Source: Sphingomonas adhaesiva (GTDB taxonomy: Bacteria > Pseudomonadota > Alphaproteobacteria > Sphingomonadales > Sphingomonadaceae). From it: 64,000 bases of DNA. Of this stretch, positions 18,560 to 29,621 are shown piece after piece. Made by a program: the position numbers and the translations under genes. The notes under the pieces were generated by a model. The model saw only the letters and a program-made list of their open reading frames with translations. It had not been told where the DNA came from and made no database searches. Where the stretch lies: contig NZ_NWVC01000008.1 of the NCBI RefSeq assembly GCF_002374855.1, forward strand, positions 115,074-179,073, given 5' to 3'. Position 1 is the first letter of the stretch, and each line of letters starts with the position of its first letter.

Positions 18560-19225
18560 TCAGGCGTCCGGATCTTCCAGGCTGTAGCCTAGCCCGCGGA
18601 TGGTGGTGATGACGTCCTGACCCAGCTTCTTGCGGATGCGCGTCACGAACACCTCAATCGTGTTCGAATCGCGGTCGAAATCCTGATCGTAGATATGCTC
18701 GATCAATTCGGTGCGGCTCACCACCTTGCCCTTGTGGTGGAGCAGGTAGGACAACAGCTTGTATTCCTGCGCGGTCAGCTTCACCGGCTCGCCGGCGCGG
18801 GTGACCTTGCCCGATCGCGTGTCCAGCCGCACGTCGCCCGCGGTCAGCTCGGACGAGGCATTGCCCGATGCGCGGCGGATCAGGGCGCGCAGGCGGGCGA
18901 TCAGCTCCTCGGTCTGGAACGGCTTGGCGACATAATCGTCGGCGCCCGCATCCAGCCCGGCGACCTTGTCAGACCAGCTGTCGCGCGCGGTCAGCACCAG
19001 CACCGGGGTGACCTTCCCCTCCTTGCGCCAGCGGTCGAGCACGGTCAGCCCGTCGATCTCCGGCAGGCCCAGGTCGAGGACGATCGCGTCGTAGTTTTCG
19101 GTCGAACCGAGGAAATGCCCCTCCTCGCCATCGGTGGCGAGGTCGATGGCGTAGCCGGCGCCCTCCAGCGTGGATTTCAGCTGCTGGCCGAGGTTCGGCT
19201 CGTCCTCGACGATGAGCACGCGCAT
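18560..19225 (-). CDS. Response regulator, OmpR/PhoP (FeuP) type
   Basis: The 221-residue regulator has a receiver domain (acidic pair E7/D8, phosphoacceptor D51 in VLDLGLPEIDG, T in LTARD, K in VAKPF) and a winged-helix domain (LTAQEYKLLSYLLHHKGKVVSRTELIEHIYDQ). The C-terminal half resembles PhoP/FeuP. It is the cognate partner of the kinase gene 4 bp downstream. It lies 25 bp after the PepSY gene, in one operon. Target genes cannot be read here; no repeat typical of PhoP boxes was seen upstream. Confidence 0.93.
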   Translation of the reverse strand: MRVLIVEDEPNLGQQLKSTLEGAGYAIDLATDGEEGHFLGSTENYDAIVLDLGLPEIDGLTVLDRWRKEGKVTPVLVLTARDSWSDKVAGLDAGADDYVAKPFQTEELIARLRALIRRASGNASSELTAGDVRLDTRSGKVTRAGEPVKLTAQEYKLLSYLLHHKGKVVSRTELIEHIYDQDFDRDSNTIEVFVTRIRKKLGQDVITTIRGLGYSLEDPDA

Positions 19226-19250
19226 GTGGGTCTCCCTGTCCTTCGTATCG

Positions 19251-19562
19251 TCAGTGGCCGGTACGGCCGATCACCTGCCCCGTCCGCCCGTCCACGTCGA
19301 CCCAGATGACGTTGCCGTCGCGCAGGAACTTGAGCGTGTACACCCCGCTGGGCATCTCCAGGTCGACGCCGATATATTGCGCGCCCTTCATCGTGGGCAC
19401 CACCCGGCGCTCGATCTCGGGCAACGGCAGGATGCGGCCGTCGCGCGTCGCCTGCCGCGCGGCCAGCCCGTCGTGCGCCTGTTCGGCGGGCACGGCCAGC
19501 GCGGGCGCGGCAACCACCGGGAGTAGGACGACCGGGCCGGTCGAAAGGAGGCGAAGCAGCAT
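19251..19562 (-). CDS. PepSY-domain periplasmic protein
   Basis: The 103-residue exported protein has a signal peptide ending in ALA and a single PepSY-like unit: MKGAQYIGVDLEMPSGVYTLKFLRDGNVIWVDVDGRTGQVIGR. PepSY domains inhibit or modulate proteases and often sit next to two-component systems. It heads the operon with the response regulator and kinase genes, so a role in their sensing is plausible. ATG 19562, preceded by AGGTGAG, is preferred over the ATG at 19580. Confidence 0.8.
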   Translation of the reverse strand: MLLRLLSTGPVVLLPVVAAPALAVPAEQAHDGLAARQATRDGRILPLPEIERRVVPTMKGAQYIGVDLEMPSGVYTLKFLRDGNVIWVDVDGRTGQVIGRTGH

Positions 19563-19680
19563 TCTCACCTGTGCTGGCATAGCGCGAAGGGATTGAACAG
19601 CCTGTGAATGACGGTGTCAGGCCCCCGCAACCCGACCATGCAACTTGCCGCCATCCCGCCGGTTCCCTAGGTGCCGCGCC

Positions 19681-21465
<1,785 letters not shown>

Positions 21466-21580
21466 CCCCTAACCGCCGCAGGCCCGCCGCGCCGCCGCGC
21501 TTTCTCCGGCCGGCCGCGTCGCGACTGTCATCATGCCGCAACCGCCGTTCGCCACAGCGCCGCTGGTCCAGGGGGGACTC

Positions 21581-22141
21581 ATGGCGGGCGCGACACCCAC
21601 GACGATCGATTGGCTGGCGACGCATATCCTGCCGCACGAGGCGGGGGTACGACGCTGGCTGATTGCCGGCGGCGCCTCGCCTGACGAGGCCGACGATCTG
21701 ATCCAGGACGCCTATTGCCGGCTCGGCGAGCTGGCGTCGACCGACCATATCGCTTCGCCGCGCGCCTATTTCGTCCGCATCATCCAGAACCTGCGCCGCG
21801 AATCGTTCCGCCGGCAGAAGGTGGTGCGGTTCGACATGCTGACGGAAACGCAGGCGTCATCCATCATTGACGAGCGCGCCGATCCCGAACGCGTCGCAGA
21901 CGCCCGCCGGCAATTGTCGATGGTCGCCGCGGTGCTGACCGGATTGCCTGCCCGCTGCCGGGAGATTTTCCGGTTGCGGCGGATCGAAGGTCTCTCGCAA
22001 AGAGAGATCGCGCACCGGATGGGCGTCAGCGAAGGTGTGGTCGAAAATGATGCGGCAAAGGCGATCCGTCACCTCATGTCGGCGATGCGCGCCGATGGCG
22101 AGACGCTAGCCGGTGGAACGGCCACCCGCCGACGCGCGTGA
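21581..22141 (+). CDS. ECF RNA polymerase sigma factor, FecI type
   Basis: The 186-residue sigma-70-family protein has region 2 (PDEADDLIQDAYCRL and SPRAYFVRIIQNLRRESFRRQKV) and region 4 (LTGLPARCREIFRLRRIEGLSQREIAHRMGVSEGVVENDAAKAIRHL). The YFVRIIQNL/EIFRLRRIEGLSQREIA pattern is that of iron-type FecI sigma factors. ATG 21581 follows a run of G; a second in-frame ATG at 21533 is less likely. It overlaps fecR by 29 bp and is followed by a TonB receptor with an STN domain. It would be activated at the membrane through FecR when the receptor binds its ligand. Confidence 0.93.
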   Translation: MAGATPTTIDWLATHILPHEAGVRRWLIAGGASPDEADDLIQDAYCRLGELASTDHIASPRAYFVRIIQNLRRESFRRQKVVRFDMLTETQASSIIDERADPERVADARRQLSMVAAVLTGLPARCREIFRLRRIEGLSQREIAHRMGVSEGVVENDAAKAIRHLMSAMRADGETLAGGTATRRRA

Positions 22142-23051
22142 CGAACGCGACGCCCGCGCGGCGGAATGGGCCGCGCGGCTGGCTGGCGGCGCCTTGCCGA
22201 CGGCGCCCGCGGCGGACCTGGACCGCTGGCTCGAGGCCGATCCGCGGCATCGCGGCGCGCTGGTACGGGCACAGGCGGCGCTCGCCGCGCTGGCAAGGCC
22301 GCCGATGGACGACGTCGTGCCCGCGGCGCCCGTCAGACTGCCCCCGCGTACGCTTGGCCGCCGCGCCCTGCTGGCCGGCGGCGCGGCCTGCGGGCTTGCC
22401 GGGCTTGCGATCGCGCTGCGCCCCGTCCCGTCGCTGGCCACCGGCATCGGGGAAATTCGCCAGACCCCGCTGGACGACGGGTCCAGCGTCGTGCTGGACA
22501 CCGCCACTCGCGTGACGCCGCGCTTTTCCGCCGCCGTGCGCGACCTGCGCCTGGACCAGGGGCGGGCGCTGTTCCGCGTCGCGCATGATCCGGCGCGACC
22601 GTTCGTCGTGGAGGCGGCGGGCATCCGTATCCGCGCCATGGGCACCGCCTTCTCCGTCGCACGGGAGGACGGCGTCGAGGTACTGGTTACCGAGGGGATC
22701 GTGGAGGTGACCGGCGCCCTGCGTCCGGCGCGGCTGCGTGCGGGCGAGCGCGGGCGCTTCCGCGCCGGAGATGCCGCCAGCACCGACCGGCTGTCCGCCG
22801 ATGCCATGGCACGCGCGCTGGACTGGCGCGACGGGCGGCTGGAGTTGCAGGGTCAGTCGCTGGCCAGCGCGGTGGCCGCCATCAACCGCTACAACCGCCG
22901 CCCGATCGTCGTCGCCGACGCGGCGCTGGCGCGCGAGCCGCTGCACGGCGCGTTCCGCAACGACGATCCCGAAGGGTTCGCGCGCACCGTCGCGCTGACG
23001 CTCGGCACGCGCTCGCACGTCGAAAACGACCGGATCGTCATCGGGCCATAA
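22113..23051 (+). CDS. FecR-type anti-sigma/sigma regulator
   Basis: The 312-residue membrane protein has an N-terminal DUF4880-like cytoplasmic domain (AAEWAARLAGG..ADLDRWLEADPRHRGALVRAQAAL), one helix after an RR pair (RRALLAGGAACGLAGLAIAL), a periplasmic FecR domain (DDGSSVVLDTATRVTPRF, FVVEAAGIRIRAMGTAFSV, VLVTEGIVEV) and a C-terminal STN-like part (LSADAMARALDWRDGRLELQGQSLASAVAAINRY). It starts with GTG at 22113 inside the sigma gene, so it is probably coupled to it. It holds the sigma factor at the membrane until signalled by the receptor. Confidence 0.92.
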   Translation: MERPPADARDERDARAAEWAARLAGGALPTAPAADLDRWLEADPRHRGALVRAQAALAALARPPMDDVVPAAPVRLPPRTLGRRALLAGGAACGLAGLAIALRPVPSLATGIGEIRQTPLDDGSSVVLDTATRVTPRFSAAVRDLRLDQGRALFRVAHDPARPFVVEAAGIRIRAMGTAFSVAREDGVEVLVTEGIVEVTGALRPARLRAGERGRFRAGDAASTDRLSADAMARALDWRDGRLELQGQSLASAVAAINRYNRRPIVVADAALAREPLHGAFRNDDPEGFARTVALTLGTRSHVENDRIVIGP

Positions 23052-23116
23052 GGAAACCGCGCCGTCGATCGTCCTTGCCGGCGAAGGGGGCGATCGCGCC
23101 CCGGCAAGGGGGCAAC

Positions 23117-25726
23117 ATGCACATCCACTGGTTTCTCGGCGCCGCGACCGCGGCGATCCTGACGACGAGCACACCGGCCACGGCACAGGTGGCGACGGTC
23201 GACATACCGGCGCAGTCCGCCGCCGAAGCGGTCGCCACGCTGGCACGGCAGGCACGTGTCCAGATCCTGGTGTCCGACACCGTCACGCAGGGTCGCCGCG
23301 CCCAGCCGGTGCGCGGGCGCATGACGGTGGCGCAGGCGCTGGACCGGATGCTCGCCGGATCGGGGCTGGTCGCGCGCGCCGCGGGCACCGGCACCTGGGT
23401 GGTGGTACGCGACGACACGGCCGCCGGCGTGCCATCCTCCGCTGCTGCACCGGACATCGGCGACCACGGCGCCGCCAGCGACATCGTCGTCACCGCGCAG
23501 CGCACGGCGGAGCCGCTGGCGAAGGTGCCGTCCAGCATCGTCGCGCTGGGGCGCAGCCGCATGGACCAGCTGGGCGTGCGCGACTTCGCCGATATCGCGC
23601 AACTGACGCCGGGCGTGCGCCTGCGCCCCGAAATCAACCAGATCGCGATCCGCGGCCTGTCCTCCAACGCCGGAGCCGCGACCACCGGTGTCTATCTGGA
23701 CGAAACGCCGATCCAGGTCCGCACCTTCGGCGAGGGCGCTGCCGCCGCGCTGCCGCTGGTGTTCGACCTCGACCGGGTGGAGGTGCTGCGCGGGCCGCAG
23801 GGCACGCTGTTCGGCGCCGGATCGATGGGCGGGACGGTGCGCTACATCACCCCGCAGCCGTCGCTGACGCAGACCGACGTCTACGCGCGCGGCGAACTGG
23901 CCTTCACGCAGGGCGGTGCGCCGACGTGGGAAGCGGGAGCGGCGGTCGGCGTGCCGATCGTCGAAGGGCTGGCGGGGCTGCGCATCGCCACCGACTATCG
24001 CCGCGCCGGCGGCTGGGTCGACCGGTACAATCCCGACACCAATGCGCTGGTCGAGCGCAACGCCAATCACACGATGATCGCCAGCACGCGCGCGGCGCTG
24101 CGCGTCGAACCCGCGCCGGGGCTGTCGATCACTCCGGCGGTCTATTTCCAGCGGCGCGAGCGGGCGGACACCGACCAATATTGGGAATCGCGCTCCGATC
24201 GCGCGCAGCACCGCTACGTCAACGCCAATCCGGTGCCGCTCGCCAACCGCGATCGCTTCGTCCTGCCCAGCCTGGCGCTGCATTACGACGGCGCGGGCTT
24301 TTCGGTGACGTCGAACACCGCGTGGTTCGATCGCCACCAGACGCGCTATTACGACAACACGCTCTACAATTTCGCGGGGTATGAGGATTTCGCGGGCCAG
24401 CTGCTGACCGCCAATGGCCCCAATTACGCGATCCTGCCGCGCGGGCTGCGCTCCGACGGCGTGGTGCGCAACACCCAGGCCAATTTCTCGCAGGAAGTGC
24501 GCGTCCAGTCCACCGACCCCACGGGGCGGGTGCAATGGCTGGTCGGCGGCTTCTATTCGAACAATCGCCAGCGCAACGTCGAAACGCTGATCGAACCGTC
24601 GCTGGAACAGTTCTTCCGCGCGATCTACGGCATCGGCGTGGTCGACACGCTGGGCATCCCGCTGCTGCCCGGCGGGATCAGCTATAGCGGCGACCGGCTG
24701 GAGCGTGAGCGGCAGGTCGCGGCATTCGGCAACGTCAACGTCGAGCCGGTCGACGGCCTCCATGCGCAGGCGGGCATCCGCTGGTCGCAGATCCGGCTGG
24801 ACAATGACAATGTCTTCACCGGCCCGTACATCGGCACGGCGCCGCGGCGCGATGCGGGGCGCACCCGCGAACGTCCGGTCACGCCGCGCTTCGTGCTGAG
24901 CTACGACGGGGTGCGCGACGTCAATCTCTACGCCAGTGTCGCCAAGGGCTATCGCGCCGGCGGGATCAACGCGCCGATCGGGCAACGCTGCCTGGCGCAG
25001 CTGGCGGCGGCGGGGCGGCCGGTACCGGACGTTCCCTATACCTCCGACAGCGCCTGGTCCTATGAGATCGGTGCGAAGGGGCGGCTGAGGGGGCTGAGCT
25101 TCGATGCCAGCGCATTCCGTATCGACTGGTCGAACATCCAGCAGCGCGTCACGCTGGATCCGTGCGCGGTCACCTATACCGTCAATTCCGGGCAGGTGCG
25201 TTCGGAAGGGTTCGACCTGGCGATGACCGCGCGCCCGGCGCGTGGCGTCACGCTCGACCTGTCGGTCGGCTATGTCGACGCGCGCTTCACGCAGCGGGTA
25301 TACGTCAACCGCGGCGCCACATCCGGGGCGTTCGGTACCGACGCGGGCAACGCGCTGTTCCAGGCGGGCACGCCGTGGCAGGTGGTCGCGGGGGGCCGCT
25401 ACGATTTCGCGCTGGGCGGGCATGAAGCGTTCGTGCGCGGCAATTACGAATTCGCCAGCCGCAATTTCCGCGAACGGTCGAGCCTCGATCCCGACACCGC
25501 CTTCTACAATCCGATCCTGGGCGACCGCCCGCCGACGCATTACGTGCGGATGCGCACTGGCATCACGTTCGACCAGGTGGAAGCGCAGCTGTTCGTCGAC
25601 AATCTGTTCGACGCGCATCCCGGGCTGGAGCGGTTCAACTACGGCGGCCGCTCGCCGTTCTTCGTCAACAGCAGCTTCCGCCCGCGGACCGTCGGGCTGA
25701 CACTGCTCTATCGCCGCCGGCCGTGA
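23117..25726 (+). CDS. TonB-dependent receptor with N-terminal STN signalling domain (FecA-like)
   Basis: The 869-residue protein has a signal peptide ending ATA-Q, an STN domain at about 25-105 (VATVDIPAQSAAEAVATLARQARVQILVSDTVTQGRRAQPVRG), a TonB box-like DIVVTAQR, a plug (QLTPGVRLRPEINQIAIRGL) and a barrel. The STN domain transmits ligand binding to FecR. The plug and barrel resemble receptors for polymer- or siderophore-type ligands; the ligand is unknown and could be a ferric siderophore. ATG 23117 has a GGGGGG-type site 5 nt upstream. The three genes make a cell-surface signalling cluster that probably regulates this receptor. Confidence 0.92.
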   Translation: MHIHWFLGAATAAILTTSTPATAQVATVDIPAQSAAEAVATLARQARVQILVSDTVTQGRRAQPVRGRMTVAQALDRMLAGSGLVARAAGTGTWVVVRDDTAAGVPSSAAAPDIGDHGAASDIVVTAQRTAEPLAKVPSSIVALGRSRMDQLGVRDFADIAQLTPGVRLRPEINQIAIRGLSSNAGAATTGVYLDETPIQVRTFGEGAAAALPLVFDLDRVEVLRGPQGTLFGAGSMGGTVRYITPQPSLTQTDVYARGELAFTQGGAPTWEAGAAVGVPIVEGLAGLRIATDYRRAGGWVDRYNPDTNALVERNANHTMIASTRAALRVEPAPGLSITPAVYFQRRERADTDQYWESRSDRAQHRYVNANPVPLANRDRFVLPSLALHYDGAGFSVTSNTAWFDRHQTRYYDNTLYNFAGYEDFAGQLLTANGPNYAILPRGLRSDGVVRNTQANFSQEVRVQSTDPTGRVQWLVGGFYSNNRQRNVETLIEPSLEQFFRAIYGIGVVDTLGIPLLPGGISYSGDRLERERQVAAFGNVNVEPVDGLHAQAGIRWSQIRLDNDNVFTGPYIGTAPRRDAGRTRERPVTPRFVLSYDGVRDVNLYASVAKGYRAGGINAPIGQRCLAQLAAAGRPVPDVPYTSDSAWSYEIGAKGRLRGLSFDASAFRIDWSNIQQRVTLDPCAVTYTVNSGQVRSEGFDLAMTARPARGVTLDLSVGYVDARFTQRVYVNRGATSGAFGTDAGNALFQAGTPWQVVAGGRYDFALGGHEAFVRGNYEFASRNFRERSSLDPDTAFYNPILGDRPPTHYVRMRTGITFDQVEAQLFVDNLFDAHPGLERFNYGGRSPFFVNSSFRPRTVGLTLLYRRRP

Positions 25727-25735
25727 TGCCGCCGT

Positions 25736-25768
25736 CGCCGCACCGTCGCGATCCGCGGCGGTGCGGCG
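25736..25768. terminator. Hairpin between convergent genes
   Basis: Perfect 10-bp arms CGCCGCACCG and CGGTGCGGCG with a 13-nt loop lie 10 bp after the receptor stop and 15 bp before the stop of the convergent gene. There is no T-run; a bidirectional terminator is likely. Confidence 0.5.
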
Positions 25769-25782
25769 GTGCGGGGCGGGGG

Positions 25783-26883
25783 TTATTTCGGCGTGTCGCG
25801 CTCGTAGCGGGGCCAGTCGGCCAGCAGCGTGTCGACGACCTTCGATCCGACGAGGTACAGGCTCTCCAGCGCGGCGCTCATCCCGCTATAGCCCTCGTTC
25901 TCGTGCAACAGGTTGTCGGCGGCGGTGACGCCCGGCGGCGGCTGATCGTAATTGCTGCCTGCGCGCAGCACCATCACGCGGTCGCGGTCGGCGCGGCCGA
26001 TGCGGGTCAGATAGTCGATCGCCTGGATCGTCCCCGTCTCCTCCATCGCGGAGGTGACGTATTCGCCCTGCCCCTTGGTCCAGTAACGCGTCCAGTCGTT
26101 GGCCCAGCCGCTCAGCAGCGCGCCGTGCCAGAAGGTCATCGCCGCCAGCTGATCGCCCTTGAGCACGAACGGCGCGCGCTGCGCATTGGGAAAGCCGGTG
26201 TAGCGCCGCCGCTCCGCCGCGATGCCGGGATCGTCGGGCAGCGTCATGTCGCGGGTCAGCGCATAGGCCCAGTCGCGCAAGCCGGCGTTCAGCTCGAACA
26301 CCTCGCCCGACGGTGTCGGCGGCGGCGCGGGATCGTTCGGGCCGCGCCGCCCGCGCGGGAAATAGCCGGTCTTCCAGTCCTTCGGCATCTCGCGCGCGTC
26401 GATCTCATGCGCCAGATCGCCGTCGACCAGATAGCGCGCCCAGGCCGCCGATCCGATCGAGGCATCCTTCGGGTCGATCCCCGCGATTCCCGCCACCAGC
26501 CAATAGGCGCGCGACAGGTCCAGCCGCTGGTCCAGACCCAGCGCCATGATCGCGGTCGCCGACTTGATCGAACCGACGCCGGTCACCACCGACAGGATCT
26601 GACTGTCGGGATTGTAGTAGAGATCATGATAGCCCTGCGGGAACGGAATCCGCATGGTCAGCCGGCGGCGTTCCTTCCACAGCTGGAACTCGCCGGGCGC
26701 ATCGCCGCTGTCCGCGCCGATTTCGAACATCGTCACCACGACGACGCGCACCGGCAGCGGCGTGGCGCATGCCTTGCCCGGCACGCAGGCAAGCGCCGCG
26801 GGCGTCGCCGCGACCGCCGCGGCGGGGATCATGCCCCCCGCCAGCATCAGGACGGCGGCGACGGCGCGGCGCACCCCGGTCAT
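25783..26883 (-). CDS. Exported NUP-family protein (nucleoside phosphorylase fold; "purine nucleoside permease")
   Basis: The 366-residue protein has a signal peptide (MTGVRRAVAAVLMLAGGMIPAAAVAA) and the conserved regions of the NUP family: VVVVTMFEIGADSGDAPGEFQLWKERR, LSVVTGVGSIKSATAIMALGLD and YWLVAGIAGIDP. The fungal founder is called a purine nucleoside permease, but there is no membrane helix after the signal peptide. The GVGSIKSA/AGIAGIDP loops resemble the phosphate and ribose sites of the PNP/UP fold. A periplasmic nucleoside phosphorylase or hydrolase is more likely than a permease. Its ATG overlaps the TonB receptor stop (TGATG), so the two are one operon. Confidence 0.82.
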   Translation of the reverse strand: MTGVRRAVAAVLMLAGGMIPAAAVAATPAALACVPGKACATPLPVRVVVVTMFEIGADSGDAPGEFQLWKERRRLTMRIPFPQGYHDLYYNPDSQILSVVTGVGSIKSATAIMALGLDQRLDLSRAYWLVAGIAGIDPKDASIGSAAWARYLVDGDLAHEIDAREMPKDWKTGYFPRGRRGPNDPAPPPTPSGEVFELNAGLRDWAYALTRDMTLPDDPGIAAERRRYTGFPNAQRAPFVLKGDQLAAMTFWHGALLSGWANDWTRYWTKGQGEYVTSAMEETGTIQAIDYLTRIGRADRDRVMVLRAGSNYDQPPPGVTAADNLLHENEGYSGMSAALESLYLVGSKVVDTLLADWPRYERDTPK

Positions 26884-29354
26884 CAGAACTTGTACACCAG
26901 CGAGCCCTGAACGCTGCGCGGGCGTTCGGGCAGGACGATCGTGCCGCCGAACAATTCGGTGAAGTTGGCGCGGAAATACTGCTTGTTGGTGACGTTCTTC
27001 ACCACCACGCGGAACAGCCAGTTGTTCACCGTGTACGACGCGCCCAGATCGACCAGCGCATAGGCCGGCAGGCGCACCTTCTGCGACTGGCCCGAGAACA
27101 CCGAGTCGACGCTCACCAGGCTGCCGGTCAGCGCGATCCCGTTGTCGAACGAATAGCTGCCGGTCAGCGAATACAGGTTCTTCGGGATACCCTGCCGCCG
27201 CGATGCCTCGCGGTCCGGGATCGGCACCAGCCCGATCGGCTGCCCGCCCAGGTACAGCGCCGGATTGCGCACGTTCACCAGATCCTCGATCCCGAAGAAG
27301 CTGAACAGCGATCCCGTCTCCAGCCCGGTCAAGTTGTAGACGTTGACGTGGGTATAGCCCGCCGACAGCAGCAGGTGGCGGTCCACCGCCCAGCGCGCCT
27401 CGGCCTCCACGCCGCGGGTTTCCACCGCCTGGTTGGTGACGATCGCCTGCGCGTTGAAGTCGGTGCGCTTCTGCTTGTACACCGACACCGCGGCATACAG
27501 CTTGTCGTCGAGCAGGCTGGCCTTCACGCCGCCTTCGTACAGGCGCGACGCGCTGAACCAGTTGCCGCTGGCGACCCCGCCCGGCGCGATTTCGGCACCC
27601 TGCCCGGCGATCAGCGTCGTCTGCTGCGCCGCGGTGGCATAGGGGATCAGCCCGAACGGCAGCTTGTACGATGCGCTGGCGGTCCACGACCATCCGCCCT
27701 TCGTGCCGCGCGCGCTGGCGGCCGTGCCGCCCTTGATCTTGGTCGGATCGTTGCGCGACACCGCGGCCACGCTGTCGTACCGCCCGCCCAGCGTCAGATC
27801 GAGCCCGAAGTTGAAGTCGAGGTCGGCGAGCGCCGCGATCGCGTAATTGGTGTAATGCCCCAGGACGTAATCGGTATAGTCGCGGCCCGATTCCGTCGCC
27901 AGCAACCGGTCCGACAGCGCATTATACCCCTGCGTCAGGTCGACGCGGTGGAAATATTCGTAGGTGAAATCCTCGCCATGCTTGAAGCTGGTGTAGCGGA
28001 TCGACGGCGACAGCTGGAACGAGAATTTGCCCGCGCTGGTGGTGAATGCCTTCGATACGACGATCTTGTCCTCGATCACCCAGGAATCGTGGAATTGCGC
28101 GAAGCCGTAGGTATTCTCGTTGATGTTGTAATAGCCGTCGTAGAACAGCTGGTTCTTCACCTCCAGGTCGTTGCCCGGATTGAAGATGATGTCGAAATAG
28201 CCCGTCTTCGCCTTGTTATCCAGCCGGTCGTTGCGCCCGGTCAGGACGTCGCGCCGGCTCAGCTTGGCGGTGCCGACATTGGTCAGCGCCAGCTGCGGAT
28301 AGCTTTGCTGGAAGCACGCATCGGTGAAGGACGCGGCGAACGGCGACGGCGCGGTCACCGTGCCGGCGGCGCACCCGAACGTGCCGAACGGCGAGAAGGT
28401 GCCGCGGGCGTCGAACTCGGCCGGGGAGATCTGCCCGTCGCCGTTGGTGTCCAGCGGCTGCGCGCTGCCGGTGATATAGGTGCCGTTGTCGACCAGGTCC
28501 TGCGTCAGCCGGTTCCAGCCGCCGTTCTGCTGGCCCTTGAAATTGTGATACATGCCGCCGAATTCGATGCGGACGGTGTCGGTCACGTCATTGTCGAACG
28601 CGGCCTGCAGGATCGTCTGCTTCGTCGACATGTTGCGGTAATAGCTGCCCGAATCCTCGATCTCGGCATACAGGCTGTACCCGAATTCGGCCTTGCCGAT
28701 CTTCGCCGGCCCGCGCAGGTTCGCGCTCAGGACGTTCCGGTCCCAACTGCCGCCGGTATAGGTGATCTCGCCCGCCGGACGGTCCATCAGCGCCCCGCCC
28801 TTCACGCGCGCGGACTTGGGCACGAAGTTCATATAGCCGCCGGTCTTCGACGGGCCGTAGATCGGCGAGGCGGGGCCGCGGACGATGTCGATCCGGTCCG
28901 ACGCACCGATCGGCGTGGGATAGTTGCCCGGATTGTCGAGCCGGCGGACGCCGCGGAAATAGACCTCGCCCGGTGTACCGCGAATGTCGAGCGCGCCGCC
29001 GACGCCGAAGAAGGAATTGGTGAAGGTGCCCGGCGCCTGCGCGACCAGATCGTAGATATCGGTGATGCCGAACCGCTCGATCTGCTCCTTGCTGATCGTC
29101 GAGGCGGAACGCGGCGTTTCGACCAGCGTCTTGTCGAACCCGAAGATCGAGCCGACGCCGTCGACCGGCAGCGCGTTGAGCGAACCGTTGACGACGATAT
29201 CCTCGCCCGCCGGCTCCTCGCTGGTCTTCTCCGGCGCCTGCGCCTGTGCCTGCGCCGCGCCGGTCATCGCCGAACAGGACAGCAGCCCCGCGATCGCGAT
29301 CGTCCAGCCACGCCCGCGCCGCCCGCGCACCATCCCCAATGCCATGCGATCCAT
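26883..29354 (-). CDS. TonB-dependent receptor of the purine island
   Basis: The 823-residue protein has a long signal peptide ending AQAQA, a TonB-box region (GEDIVVNGSLNALPVDGVG), a plug (DIYDLVAQAPGTFTNSFFGVGGALDIRGTPGEVYFRGVRR) and a barrel ending in RSVQGSLVYKF. It is siderophore-receptor-like in its plug, but its partners point elsewhere: it is coupled (TGATG) to the exported NUP-family gene and faces the LysR regulator. Uptake of nucleosides or purines across the outer membrane is inferred. ATG 29354 with a GGGGGTGAG site 5 nt upstream is preferred over the GTG at 29363. Confidence 0.88.
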   Translation of the reverse strand: MDRMALGMVRGRRGRGWTIAIAGLLSCSAMTGAAQAQAQAPEKTSEEPAGEDIVVNGSLNALPVDGVGSIFGFDKTLVETPRSASTISKEQIERFGITDIYDLVAQAPGTFTNSFFGVGGALDIRGTPGEVYFRGVRRLDNPGNYPTPIGASDRIDIVRGPASPIYGPSKTGGYMNFVPKSARVKGGALMDRPAGEITYTGGSWDRNVLSANLRGPAKIGKAEFGYSLYAEIEDSGSYYRNMSTKQTILQAAFDNDVTDTVRIEFGGMYHNFKGQQNGGWNRLTQDLVDNGTYITGSAQPLDTNGDGQISPAEFDARGTFSPFGTFGCAAGTVTAPSPFAASFTDACFQQSYPQLALTNVGTAKLSRRDVLTGRNDRLDNKAKTGYFDIIFNPGNDLEVKNQLFYDGYYNINENTYGFAQFHDSWVIEDKIVVSKAFTTSAGKFSFQLSPSIRYTSFKHGEDFTYEYFHRVDLTQGYNALSDRLLATESGRDYTDYVLGHYTNYAIAALADLDFNFGLDLTLGGRYDSVAAVSRNDPTKIKGGTAASARGTKGGWSWTASASYKLPFGLIPYATAAQQTTLIAGQGAEIAPGGVASGNWFSASRLYEGGVKASLLDDKLYAAVSVYKQKRTDFNAQAIVTNQAVETRGVEAEARWAVDRHLLLSAGYTHVNVYNLTGLETGSLFSFFGIEDLVNVRNPALYLGGQPIGLVPIPDREASRRQGIPKNLYSLTGSYSFDNGIALTGSLVSVDSVFSGQSQKVRLPAYALVDLGASYTVNNWLFRVVVKNVTNKQYFRANFTELFGGTIVLPERPRSVQGSLVYKF

Positions 29355-29571
29355 TGCTCTCACCCCCTGTGGCGGGCGGCGCGTCCCTGCGCGTGCCCCG
29401 CCGTGTCCGACCCCGCCTCTCCCGCGTCATGATGTTATCATTGTCATCGGAATCGATGGGGGGATCGCCGGCCGCGGCCGGTCGCGGCAGCCCCCGCCAC
29501 GCCGTTCGCCCTGCGCCCGACGGTGCCCCCTTCGCCCCGCCATGGTTGACGTAGGGCGCGTTAACATTGCA
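29355..29571. other. Divergent intergenic region, TonB receptor / LysR
   Basis: This 217-bp AT-richer stretch (for example GTTATCATTGTCATCGG near 29434) holds no ORF I trust and should carry the receptor promoter. The LysR operator candidate is at its right edge, next to the regulator gene. Confidence 0.5.
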
Positions 29572-29608
29572 ATCAAACGCAATGAATATCACGCATCGTT
29601 GCAAAAAT
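29572..29608. promoter_or_regulatory. Candidate LysR operator, copy A
   Basis: The 14-nt arms ATCAAACGCAATGA and ATCGTTGCAAAAAT enclose 9 bp. Both arms and the spacer length are identical in copy B (50786-50822) in front of the 18-gene operon; the spacers differ. GCAATGA and TCGTTGC form an imperfect inverted repeat of the size LysR proteins bind. It lies 13 bp before the LysR ATG and about 220 bp before the TonB receptor start, suggesting autoregulation and divergent control. Confidence 0.8.
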
Positions 29609-29621
29609 TAGAGCGCCCATC

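Noticed and set aside
26884..27693. N-terminal extension of the NUP-family frame
   Set aside because: The frame stays open into the TonB receptor gene, but the ATG at 26883 gives a signal peptide and a TGATG coupling.
29420..29450. Third copy of the LysR operator near GTTATCATTGTCATC
   Set aside because: Only a six-base TCATTG match; the arms and spacing are not conserved.
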